From the NCBI GenBank assembly GCA_003117195.1, contig BDSI01000016.1:124001-188000 (forward strand): a stretch of DNA of 64,000 nucleotides, read 5' to 3'. Source of the DNA: Eudorina sp. 2006-703-Eu-15. Its lineage: Eukaryota > Chlorophyta > Chlorophyceae > Chlamydomonadales > Volvocaceae. Below the pieces are notes generated by a model. That model searched no databases and was not told the DNA's origin. It worked only from the letters and a program-made list of their open reading frames with translations. Positions 1 through 11,442 of this stretch are shown piece after piece (position 1 is the first letter of the stretch; each line of letters starts with the position of its first letter). Position numbers and translations under genes: made by a program.

Positions 1-283
1 CGCCAGGCCTCTCCCATGCCGCGGTGCAAGACACGGAGGCGCCGAGGTGCGCATCTCGCTGCAGCCCAGCCCATGTGTCTGTGTCTGTTTGCATTTCCAA
101 TAGATAGGACAGCCCCCTTTACCAGCGCCCTCACCCCACCCGCCTGACAGAACAACGGTACCAACCGACTCCAACAACGGTACCAACCAACGGGGACGCA
201 GAAACCCGGAAAGCAACAACGCCCCCCTCCGCCAGACGGCCACCATGTAACGAACCAACCAACCGACCAACCAACCGACCCAC
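1..283 (-). other. Intron of the PPDK gene
   Basis: On the minus strand the PPDK exon ends at 284 with a GTGGGT donor and reads into this stretch. I found no sequence here that resembles the next expected part of PPDK (the PEP-binding barrel), so I treat it as intron. A possible acceptor (CTGCAG) lies near 55, but none of the three frames after it looks like PPDK. The rest of the C-terminal domain, about 150 residues, should lie beyond the left edge. Confidence 0.5.
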
Positions 284-3200
284 CAGCGGCACCATGATGT
301 GCGGGTGCACGTGCGCGCCCCTCTTGACCGCCAGCGTGGCCGCCTCGAAGATGGCGGTGGCCTGCATCTCGGTGATCTCGGGGTGCACGATACCCAGGCG
401 GCAGCCGCGCAGCCCCATCATGGGGTTCACCTCACGCAGCCCGTTGAGCCGCGCCTCCACGCGCTCCACGCTGGCGTGCAGCTCCTCTGCCAGCTGCTTG
501 CACAGCGCGTCCATGGCGGGGCCCTCCTGCGGCAGGAACTCGTGCAGCGGCGGGTCCAGCAGCCGGATGGTTACCGGCAGGCCGTCCATGGCGCTGCGGA
601 AGAGGGAGGGAGGGAGGGAGGGAGGAGGGAGCAGGAGGGAGGGAGGGAGGAGGGAGCAGGAGGGAGGGAGGAGGGAGCAGGAGGGAGGGGAGAGGAGCGG
701 GGGATTAGCGAAGGAGCAGGACAAGGGCAAGGCCCAAGGGAAAGGCAAGCGGCGGAGTTACGCAGGTGTACTGGGAACCATACCGCCGAATCACACATTT
801 ACAAGGATACTAAGAATACTACACATCGTGAAGATACGTACCGCACCCCCATGTTTAGGCAAGCGGGTGGGTCCGCCACCCGCACCCCACGTCCCCCGCC
901 GCTTACACGAAGATGCCCTCGAAGTCCTGGCGCTGGTAGCCTTTGAGCTCCTCCAGCGCCTCCACCTTGTGGTCGCTCTCCAGCTCCTCCTCCGCAATCA
1001 TGCGCCGCACCGCCGCGATGCGTTCGTGGGTGGAGAAGAACATGTGCTCGGTGCGGCACAGCCCGATGCCCTGCGCGCCGTTGGTGCGGGCCACCAGCGC
1101 GTCCTCGGGCGTGTCGGCGTTGGTCAGCACGCGCAGCCGCCGCGTCTTGTCCACCCACCTGTACACCGACACCGACACCGACACCGACACGCGTTTCAGA
1201 GACATCGCAGCCATCAGCCGCGGCAGTTGGCAGTTAGAGAAAAGTGCCCACAACAGAAGTGCCCCTATGCGGATATAATATGTGTGTGTTTTTAGTCAGG
1301 CAGAACAGCAGTGGCTGTGTGGGTGTGTTGAATCCCTGCCCGGGACGGACCGACTACCCCGGGGGGCACACGGGGACAATGGCGGGACCGAGGGACGGAC
1401 GCGCGACGCGATGCGACGCGACGGGACGGAGACGCGCGAACTCACGCCATGAGCTTGCCGAGGTCGCCGCCGGTGACCTCAGGCTTCTTGAGGGCCTGCT
1501 GCCCGTTGATGACCTCCCCGGTGGTGCCGTTGAGGCTGACCCAGTCGCCCTCCGTCAGGTGGACCGCCTTGCCGTTGTGCTCGTACGTCAGGGTCTGTAC
1601 GGCAACCCGGTCACCCGGCAAACACGCGGCGGTGCGCGTTTGGCGTGTACCAGACGTACATCCCACGCGGCTGCTGAAGGCAACACGGGGAGGTGGTCAA
1701 CGCATCCAACAGGTTCCAATGCCACGCAGTTTTGCACCCACCATCGGAATAACAAGAGTCATTCCGTGGGATGGAGCTTTTAGTCTATCGCTGTGGGATG
1801 GACCACTTCGCGATTGTCCACAGACCCTAGCCCGACCCCCGACCCCCGGCCCTGGCTCCATCCCCCACCCGACCTCCATCCCCCAGCCCAACACATATCT
1901 ACCGTACAAACTGACGTTGACGTACATTCTATACATGTAAATACATCCACACACACGCACACGCACACGCACACGCCACGAGCGACACGGGGTGCGAAAC
2001 CGTACCTTAGTCTTCAGGTCGATGTGCAGCGCCTCGCAGCCACACACGCAAGGCTTGCCCCACCCGCGCGCCACCACGGCGGCGTGGCTGGTCATACCGC
2101 CGCGGCACGTCAAGATGCCCTCGCTGACGTGCATGCCGCCCACATCCTCGGGCGAGGTCTCGTGGCGGCAGAGGATGACCCGCTCGCCGCGGGCCTTCCA
2201 CTCCTCCGCCTCCTCGGCGCTGAACACCAGGCGACCCACGGCGGCACCTGCGCGGCACCGGCATCGGCATCGGCATCGGGGGGCAACGGCATCGGCAACC
2301 GTGTCAGCAGCGGCAGCGGCAGCCATCCAGCCCGCACGAGATTTCGGGACGGACACCAATCCACCTATATATAACAATCAACCTATATATATATATATAT
2401 AGACAACGATCCACAGCAATCCGCCCAAAATAGCCCCATCGTGTTACAAGATTGGCCGTAACCTGGGACACATCAACACCCGCCCCGCCCCGCCCAGCTG
2501 CAGAGCTCACCCGGCGAGGCGGCCAGGCCGCGCGTGATGACGTCCTTGCCGTACTTCTTCTCGTTCTCGAACTGCGGGTGCAGCAGCTGGTCCAGGTGGC
2601 GCGGCTCCACCATCAGCACCGCCTCCTCCTTGGTGATGAGCCCCTCCGCCTCGAGGTCCAGCGCGATGCGCAGCGCGGCGGTGCCCGTGCGCTTGCCGTT
2701 GCGGCACTGCAGCATGAACAGCCGCCCCTCTTGCACCGTGAACTCCACGTCCTGCGGGGATGTGTGGTGCGCGCGCACACAATCGGACGCCGCGTCATCA
2801 TAAGATGTCCAGGAAGGAGTGTGCAGGAAATGTGCAGGAAATGTGCATGCCCGGCATAGGTCCATAGTTCAAAGGATTCAGCGTTCGGGGATGCTCGGAA
2901 TCAGGGATAGATATCCTGGAAAGCTGCTATGGAACTTATGATTCCTCCAAACTATTGTGCGGTGTGGAACGCGCTGCAACGCGCTCCGCAATTCCCAGTG
3001 TCCCTACCTGCTTGGTGTCTGGGGTGTCTGGGCAGTGTTCCAACCCCGCCGAACTCCCCACACATTTTTCACAAACCTACACACCCACCCACCTGCATGT
3101 CCTTCATGTGCTTCTCAAGCATGGTGGTGTTGGCGACCAGCTCCGCGTAGATGGGCGGCATGATGTCCGCCATCAGGCGGATGGGCATGGGCGTGCGGAT

Positions 3201-5673
3201 GCCCGCCACCACGTCCTCGCCCTGCGCGTTGATCAGGAACTCGCCGAACAGCTCGCGGTCGCCGTTGGCGGGGTTGCGCGTGAAGCACACGCCCGTGCCC
3301 GACGTGTCGGACATGTTGCCGTACACCATGGTCTGGACGTTGACGGCGGTGCCCTTGAGGCCGGTGATCTTGTTGATCTCGCGGTACTTGATGGCGCGGG
3401 GGATGTTCCACGACCTGCGACAGGGCGGGGGCGCGTCGATCACAGGGGCGTAGTACGGTAGTAGATCAAACGCAAATGCATCACAGGTGCCAAAGGACGC
3501 GACCTAATCAGAAATAATGTCACAGATGATGAACATGGTTGAGGCCGCGTGCACGAACGTGTTGGGCCATGTGCAGGTCGCGTGAACGGGTTCCGGAAAG
3601 CCGAGCCCGCGGCAAAGGAAACATTGACCCGCGCCCCTCCCCGCGGGTCCCCACATCGGCACATCGCGCGGCGCCCGGCACAAGCCACCCACTTGAACAC
3701 CGCGTTGATGCCCATGTACATCTGCTCCCAGGGGTCCTGCGGCAGCTCCTTGCTGTTGGCGCTGTACACCTCCTTGTACTGCGCCACCAGGCAGCGCAGG
3801 TCGTCGGCATCCATCTGCACGTCGTACTGGATGCCCTTGGCGGCCTTGAGCGCCGTCAGCTTGGCCTCGAACTCCTCGTGCGGGATGCCCAGCACCACGT
3901 CACCGAACATCTGCATCAGGCGCCTGCAGTCACGGCATCCAGGCGGGTGGTTGGATGGGTGGTTAGAGTGGTTTGATGGTTAGGTGGTTGGATGGGTGGT
4001 TGGATGGGTGGTTGGGTGGGTGAGAGTGGGTGGCGAAGTGGATGCCTGGGCGGGCGATGGGCGGGACGTGGTGGCGGTTGAATGGGAAGAACGAGAAGAG
4101 GCGAGTGGTTGGAGGCACCGGAAACGGTGGGGAGGTGGAGGCGCCCCGGAGACGATGCTCCAACCGGACTGCCGTCTAGGAAATCGATGGCCTGGGGGGA
4201 GTAGTTGCGGGTCGTCGTCGATCGGATGTTGCGCCCACCTGTAGCAGTCGTACGCGAAGCGGACGCCGTACTTGGCGGCGAAGCCCTCCACCACCACGTC
4301 GTTCAGCCCCAGGTTGAGCACCGTGTCCATCATACCCGGCATTGACACCTGACCGCGGGGGAGGGGGAGGGGGTTCGCAAGGGTGAGAGGGGGCGGCGGC
4401 AGGGGCAATGAAACCATCACTCCATCAGCGCATCACACACGTCATGGGGCCGTCATGGCGGGAGTGTTGGACTGGGTGCTGGGCTGGCTTGTCGAGGGGG
4501 CTGGGCTGGCTTGAGGGTGCCGGGCCGGTATCCGGGGTTACACGGGATCGGGGTGGTGGTGGTGGTGGTGTGCGACGGGGGAGACGGCGATGGGTACAGC
4601 GCATGTGGAGGTGCGCGGGGGGTACCCGGGGTCGGCTGCTCACCGCAGCGCCGGAGCGGACGGACACCAGGAGAGGGGCGGACGGGTCACCGAACTTGAG
4701 GCCCATCTCGGCCTCCACGCCGGCCACGGCGGCGCGAATATCGTCGTACAGAGCCTCGGGCAGCTTTCCGCCTGTGTGTGGGTATGATGTGGGTTGCGAG
4801 ATGACGCGGAAACAAATCAAGCCGGGTGGGGGTTACGGTTTGTGGGAGCGCTGAGGTTTTGAAAGGCCAGACATATGGAGCGCGACAGCAGTGTTCTGAA
4901 ATATCAGAAATGCTGAATCATATACCTACAAATTTTACCACTGTTAAACATGGGAACATGGAACCCAACTCAAGTGCGACCGCCTGGCTGCAAAGTGCAG
5001 GACAATCCGCGAATTGGCGAACGCTCGACATGCTGCAGGTTGCGAATGCCACGTCTTGGTATCCTTGCGCCTTAAACAAGGTGTCCGCCTCGACATGAAT
5101 GGCATATGCATGGCGACGAAGGGGCAACGCCTGCGTCAACTTACCGCACCGGTAAAACTCCTCGCAGACTTCGGTTGTAATTGTGAAGCCCGGTGGCACA
5201 TTCAGGCCACACCGGGCCATTTCACAGAGGTTCGCGCCCTTGCCGCCAAGCTGCACATGCAACGAGCACGAATTCGCAAGCAGTGGTGACACATGAATGT
5301 CGGGTACCGGAAGCATGCTTGCATAGGGTCGTGCGCGAGCTCGGGCTCGAAGCATGCAATTTCAATTATATTTCCTAGACACATATTGTTATGTCACTGC
5401 ATTGCACTCGGCCACGTTGTCCTTGCGACAGGGATCGCGAGACGGTTTCGGCGTCGAACCCCTTCACACCGCAATTCGATACCGCTCAATTGTGCAAGTA
5501 ACGTTAAGTTTACACAGGTATGACTTTCGGGGGCTTATTAGGCAGAGTGCCGAACGCACACTGTCGACACGACACGTCAACGGCGACAGGCATGCACTTA
5601 CCAGCTCCTTCATGCTCTTGTCACCATCGCTATTGCCCCGGCTGAACGGGAAAATGCGGCGGATGGGCGACAT
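284..5673 (-). CDS. PPDK: Pyruvate, phosphate dikinase (PPDK), C-terminus off window
   Basis: PPDK interconverts pyruvate + ATP + Pi and PEP + AMP + PPi. Eleven exons are resolved, 5' to 3': 5673-5602, 5250-5145, 4771-4644, 4348-4239, 3923-3693, 3414-3093, 2751-2511, 2247-2006, 1594-1446, 1158-907, 593-284. All splice phases agree and give 721 codons. The protein opens [13 protein letters not shown] and runs into [12 protein letters not shown] of the ATP-grasp domain. The swivelling phosphohistidine domain is intact ([16 protein letters not shown], exon 2247-2006); its His is the phosphocarrier and the Thr two residues before it is the known target of the PPDK regulatory protein. [12 protein letters not shown] and [16 protein letters not shown] mark the start of the PEP/pyruvate barrel; the catalytic Cys lies off-window. 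The ATG at 5673 has an in-frame stop upstream, but an earlier exon with a transit peptide cannot be excluded, so chloroplast or cytosolic location is open. Confidence 0.95.
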
Positions 5674-8091
5674 CCTTAGTGACCTTCAAGTCGAGGTTGT
5701 AATCCCGCGACTCCGCGTCAGCAAGTTGGTTGTTGGAACGCTCGACGACAATAATAGGATTGGTAGGCTAAGCTACAGAAGACGTTGTCTTGAAAGCATG
5801 TATATGTCAAAGCGAGCGGTGTCGGAGTCAATTTAAAGCGCAATCAGTTTCCAGGCCTTATGCGTACCGGTACTCGGAGTACGTCTGCTGCTGTCCTTGC
5901 AGGAATGAGCCCAGACTCCTGGACTCTTATACGTAAAAGGCCTCATGAGTGTAAAATGATAGGTGAAACTGACCCATCTGACTCACGTTGGGCAGTCTCG
6001 GAAGTCTTTCGGGATGGCCGTTACGATCACCCTCCTCCGTCACACCGTGCGCAACAACGGATTGGCAGAACTGGCGTGTTCTCCACGGTTTAATTTAATT
6101 AATTAATTTTTGTTCTTAGATCTTGACTACCCAAAGAAGAGAAATGGACCAATACGGTACAGCTGTTAAGCCCCAACTTGCAGCACGCCACCACGCCCTT
6201 CTCGCGTCGCAATGGAACGACTATGAAAACAACGATGTCTGAACAACATTTGAATTCCTTCATCATGCACTTGCAAACAGAGTTTTGACAACCCTTGGAC
6301 ATGTCGTTGTGCGTGTAACCACCCGCACGGTTTCCCGGCGGCACTGCGCTGCCAAAAACCGGACATGGACCAATTAATTTTTTGTTTGTAATTACACTGC
6401 TTTTCTATACATCCAACAGGCTGAAGGATGCGAATTTGTAAAAGGGAAAGGGGTGTTGGGTCGACCGATAGCTAACATTTTGTAGAGATTTCTTCATCCA
6501 CATCATGCGTTCGAGCATAATCCACAAATACAGTTCTCCTTTACGAAGGCTTACACTACTCCTGCTGCTTCCAAAAATGCTTCCTGTAGCCCCAGTCCGT
6601 CATCGACAGTCTCCAGCCGGCAACTGTGACCAACAGGTCCACCTGCTTGCGGAAACACATAAGATTACTTGCACCTGCCCGCGGAATATGCACTGTCTTG
6701 CTATCCTTGTTCAGAGGTTGCGCCGAAGGTACCGGTATGTGTGCCTATTCGGTGCCAGGGTGTAGGCCGCCGCGTTTCGTTCGAGGGGCGTCGCTCAAAA
6801 GTCGCATATTGGCGTGCAAGGTCCTCGGCATGTTGCTTGCAGTACGCAGGAGCCTCCAGTTCCCAGCGAGCCTCCCGACCCTGCGGCGTGGACACAGGGT
6901 CCCTTCGGCCACATAGCCCCCACAATCCACAATACCTCATACATGACAGACTGACAGACACAACGCCTGCCCACAACACTCACTTCCACGCAGCGCGTCT
7001 CTTCCCGCCCCTCAATTTCCTAACACACAGCGTGCCTCCATGCCGAGCATGGGTACTTCCCAACGCACACCTCACGGGCGTCTCCTGCGTGAAGCCACGC
7101 CCATCGCATGCCTCGCACGGCAGCCCTGCCACCGAACATACGCACTTATTACACACATACACGCGCGCGTCTGTCCCGCTGCTCAGTTCTCCCGCACACA
7201 CAAGCGACAGACATGCCGCGTGCAAGCATCCCGTCACACGCGACTCTTCTGGCCATCTGTCCGACTTCCGTCACCGCCCTCACCGCACAGTTCAACACTT
7301 GCAGAACGCGCACACCCCCGAGGGCCGCCATCCCAGCCTGCTGCACACGATCCAGCCCGACCACCCAGGCGCGCCCCTCCCGACCGGGGGGGGCACACCT
7401 CCCCCACAGCCCCGCACGTCTCATTCCCCAGAACCCCACCCCAGCCAACAAACCCCACAGACCCGTCCGCTCCGTCGCTATGATGACGCCACCTCGAGTC
7501 CGGTACCCGGTATTGCACCCGGTCCGGTACACCGAAGCGAAGCGCCGGCTACACGCAAGCCTATGCGCGGCTGCTCCTCCCCCTTCCCCCTCCCCGCCCC
7601 ACACACTCAGTTATCTTTTACACACTCGATGGCACACCCTAGGGCGGGTTTCTTTCCTAGACTCACTCGATGGCACACCCGATAACCTGGCCACGCCGAT
7701 GTAATCACACTCACAGCCCGTGGCCAGCATCAGGCCCCGTCAGACATGTAACAACCACCCCACACACAGTGGCCTCCGTGATACACACACGTACAGGGGA
7801 CTGCTGGGGCAGGGGACAGCTGTGTGGCAGGTCGCGCACTCCTGCTCTGCCTGCCTGCGCACACACAAGGGAAGCGCTCGCGGCTCCGCCACCGGCAAGC
7901 TGCCCGCTCCCGGAAAGTGTCGGTCGCGCCTGGTCGCGCGGCCCTAGAATCCCAGCTCGCCTCCGCCCCTCCTCCTCGGACCCACCTGCTGCGGCCGCTC
8001 CTGCAGTTCACTCTCATCCCCCTAAACCCACATTGACACACACATCTGCAAGCTGCGAGGGCTTCTCTTCTCCAGCCAGGCCAGGTCTAGG

Positions 8092-8508
8092 AACCGCCAC
8101 AGGCACACAGACAACCGCCACAGGCACACAGACAACCGCCACAGGCACACGGACAACCGCCACAGGCACACAGACAACCGCCACAGGCACACAGACAACC
8201 GCCACAGGCACACAGACAACCGCCACAGGCACACGGACAACCGCCACAGCCACAGCACACAGACAACCGCCACAGGCACACAGACAACCGCCACAGGCAC
8301 ACAGACAACCGCCACAGGCACACAGACAACCGCCACAGGCACACAGACAACCGCCACAGGCACACAGACAACCGCCACAGGCACACAGACAACCGCCACA
8401 GGCACACAGACAACCGCCACAGGCACACAGACAACCGCCACAGGCACACAGACAACCGCCACAGGCACACAGACAACCGCCACAGGCACACGGACAACCC
8501 CCTGCAGC
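8092..8508. repeat. 21-bp minisatellite, about 20 copies
   Basis: A head-to-tail array with the core ACAACCGCCACAGGCACAC plus AG or GG. Copies are nearly identical; a few have CACACGG for CACACAG, and one near 8242 has an extra CACAG. The unit is divisible by three, so it is open in several frames on both strands, but no repeat-encoded protein is supported. Confidence 0.95.
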
Positions 8509-9110
8509 GCGACGACGCTTGGAGCCCTGGGCATCCCCGCCTCCCTCGCCCGGATGACCACCGACTCGAACAGGCCCCCCAAATCCCACCATTGTAACAA
8601 ACCCCTCGCGTGAAAAAAGCCCGGACGGGCCAGGACAGCTGTGTTACGTGCTGCAGATGCCCACAGACCTGGTCGTCATTCGGTTCATCTTGCGTTTGCC
8701 TGCCTACCTCTATTGATCGCCCATGACTCTGTTCGTCCTGCCGCCCTTCCAGGGGCGGACACCAAGGCACACCCCGGGGGCTCGCCCCGGGGCATGACAC
8801 GCGCTCCTGCCTTGCCACCTATCAACACACACCCCGTGACCCGGGGGCTCAGTCCTCCCGGGCAGGCGGCAGAAGCCCGCCGCTCGACCACCGCGGATAC
8901 ATGGCCCGCGGTGGGCGGCCCTCCGGACACGGCGTCCCAGCACCCCCTACTTCACTCGCACACCCGGGGTAACCGCTCCAGGGTTGGTCACCAGGGCCGT
9001 CGACGCCACGGAACTGGACAGAGGTAGAAGAGCAGGACAGAAGAAGCGCATCCCCTGGGCCGCATCATCAGACACAAGACCGCAGTCGAACTTTCCGCAC
9101 AGCACATGTT

Positions 9111-9175
9111 TTCTTGCACCAGCTGCTGCTTCCGCTGTTGCTGCTTCCGCTGTTGCTGCTTCCGCTGTTGCTTGC
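9111..9175. repeat. 15-bp tandem repeat, three copies
   Basis: Three copies of CTTCCGCTGTTGCTG follow one another. No gene around it could be supported. Confidence 0.8.
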
Positions 9176-9768
9176 CCGGGGGCCCGATGCCCGCAGCTCC
9201 AAGCCCCCGTCGACGTCGCTTCCACCGCCCGACGCGGCGTCGAGCCGCTGGATGCCCCATCCGGTGCCGTCCGTGGGGCGCTTGCGCGTTGGAATCACGC
9301 GGCATCACGCGTGGTTGTCCCTACCCTGGAGCCTGACCCAGATGGGCTGCTCCACACGTCCGCCCCTTTCCATCACTCTGACGCTCGGTCCGTCCGGAGC
9401 ACATGAACCCGCCCTCGCTGTCTGGCGACTGCGCAACTCGCCCCCACAATGGGGGGCCGTTCCCGGACCCTTCAGCGCTTCATTTGCTGCTGGGCCTCCT
9501 GGACCTTTTTGAGCTCCTGCTGAAAGTCTTGTCGGAGCTGATGGGGCAGCGATGCAAGGGAGGGCACGGCAGGGGCGCGCGCAGAGAAGGCAGTTGGATG
9601 TGTTGGGAAGGGGCTATGCGTGCTGTGCGCCGGAGCCACCGGCAGTTCGAGATATTCTGACATCCGACATAATACTGGCTATGTCTATGGAAGAGAGGCA
9701 TCATGCGACAGCACGCAAGTGCGGCCGGATGCATCCGTGGTTTGCCCTTGAGAACTACAGCGCACGTT

Positions 9769-10395
9769 CTAGAAGCTGCAAACCGAAGCCCACCTGCGCC
9801 GATTTTTGCTTGGCCATCTCCAAAAAGCTGGAAACCTGTCACAAGTAAGGCCGCATAAGAAGTCTGAAGGATAAGAACAATAACTCGCAGCCACTGCCTT
9901 ACATGGGTGTCCAACGACGCTGAACCGTCTTTCGTTTTCGACTGCAATTCCTTCATGGAATTGTGAGACCAGACGGCGAATCGCTGGAACCAGCGGCTGC
10001 AAAAAACGGCGTGAAGACGGTTGATGAATACAAACTTTCGTGAGGATACTGAACATCTGAAGTAGAACGCACCTGTTCGCTAGACCTTCTACAAGAACCT
10101 GATTCAGGATATGGTCGATCACACGCCGAATGAACATTCTGACTGATGTCACGAGGCGCAGCGCAACCAACAGCCCTGTTGAAAGATGCACGGTGCAATA
10201 GTTCCAACTCGGTTGCAGAATCAGGAGAAAGGGCTGCATAAGCTTTTCAGTAAAGGCATCGTACGACACACAAGCATGCCGTATGTCTTGTAATAATACA
10301 GTACAAGTATACAACACGACCGGGTCAGCTGGCACCAGTGCAACACCTTCGAGGCATGACAACCCACAAGCCATGGTTAGCAGGCCTGAAGCCAT
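9769..10395 (-). CDS. Possible exon(s) of an unrecognised helical protein
   Basis: An uninterrupted 208-codon frame in a less GC-rich stretch. Its translation is rich in amphipathic helical segments (for example FTEKLMQPFLLILQPS and RRFLQPLVPAIRRLVSQF) and loosely suggests an armadillo/HEAT-type solenoid. Other minus-strand frames at 9472-9663 and 10856-11215 could be further exons, the former ending in a Gln-rich helix (KKVQEAQQQMKR). A GTAAGG donor near 9905 is usable from more than one frame, so the exon structure is not settled. If real, this gene would be divergent from the LRR gene starting at 11443. It may also be a chance open frame. Confidence 0.22.
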   Translation of the reverse strand: MASGLLTMACGLSCLEGVALVPADPVVLYTCTVLLQDIRHACVSYDAFTEKLMQPFLLILQPSWNYCTVHLSTGLLVALRLVTSVRMFIRRVIDHILNQVLVEGLANRCVLLQMFSILTKVCIHQPSSRRFLQPLVPAIRRLVSQFHEGIAVENERRFSVVGHPCKAVAASYCSYPSDFLCGLTCDRFPAFWRWPSKNRRRWASVCSF

Positions 10396-11442
10396 TGTGT
10401 ATGCGACATGAGAGTGGTTAACATGGCATTTGAGAACTTTTCCGGCCTGTTCCGACAGCCTTTGGGAAGGTTTGAAGCTGCTCCGTCAGGGAAAAACTTG
10501 CGATGAAGGGAGGAATCCGGACCTTGTGTTTAAAGGAGGGTAAGATTTCGGCTCCGGACGTAGTGACGGGTGTCTTAGTTGCTCCATGATCTAGCGTCCC
10601 GTTCTTGCCGGACAGTGCGATTTGGCGACCGCCGCTTCCGTATATTCATATCCTTCGTGTCTCAGATTAGATAATCAACCTGAGTATAATGAGCGCTGCG
10701 GCCCACGTTATGCCCGCGCACGGTTCGGTCGAAGGCGTACAAAAATTCGGGCACGATTCGCGCACATTGTGTGGGGTATTGCGTATTGCTCATGGCGAGT
10801 CTCCCTTCGCGGGTGCACGCGACTACCGTATGTTGTCCACTCTTTCAAAACTAAATCATTTGCATATCTGATTACAACTCGTGAACTCCAGCAAGTGCGT
10901 ACTGTCTACGGTATCTGACAATCTGGGCTCGGTGACGTTTGAAGTTTTGGTGTAGCAAACTCCAAGATTGTCCGGTATAGACGATCTAAGACGCTCATGA
11001 GCCGACGCACTGGAAACAAGAACTGCTAAGCACCGCAGTGAAGCGGTTGACGGTTGGGTCTTCCGTTCGTCGTTCGGCATGGCTTCTGGGTATCGACTAC
11101 GATATACCAAGACGGCAAGGATATCCATAGCTTCCTGCGGAATTTGAAAACAATACCTGCAGCAGTAGTCGCCTCTCTTACCGCACTGGTCATAAGGGAC
11201 GGGAATGTACGGCAACAGAGTTTCTACCTTTCCTGTTGGCCTTTACGCAAGATATTTGTATTCAAACAAAATACCTTGCTACAACCATGATAATCCACTA
11301 TACTTTAATCGCCGTGGCATTCAGTCCCGAAGACCTCTAAGCTCCGGTGCTAGCACTGCTACCTTGATCAGTTATACAGTCTATTACTTGATAACAATGC
11401 TATAACCATAAGTACAACTTTGATACCGAAGCAGCGGACAGG

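Larger units (their letters stand above)
5674..9478. other. Gene-poor stretch upstream of PPDK
   Basis: I see no convincing gene here. The part next to PPDK (5674-6900) is less GC-rich and would hold its promoter and 5' leader. From about 6900 to 8090 the sequence is C-rich and full of short ACAC runs, with open frames but no recognisable protein. A 21-bp minisatellite and a short 15-bp repeat are listed separately. Confidence 0.5.

Noticed and set aside
294..1295. 333-codon plus-strand ORF
   Set aside because: It is antisense to two well-supported PPDK exons and the intron between them.
7670..8600. Long repetitive ORFs on both strands (295 and 243 codons)
   Set aside because: They exist only because the 21-bp repeat is divisible by three and lacks stops; no frame has a supported gene around it.
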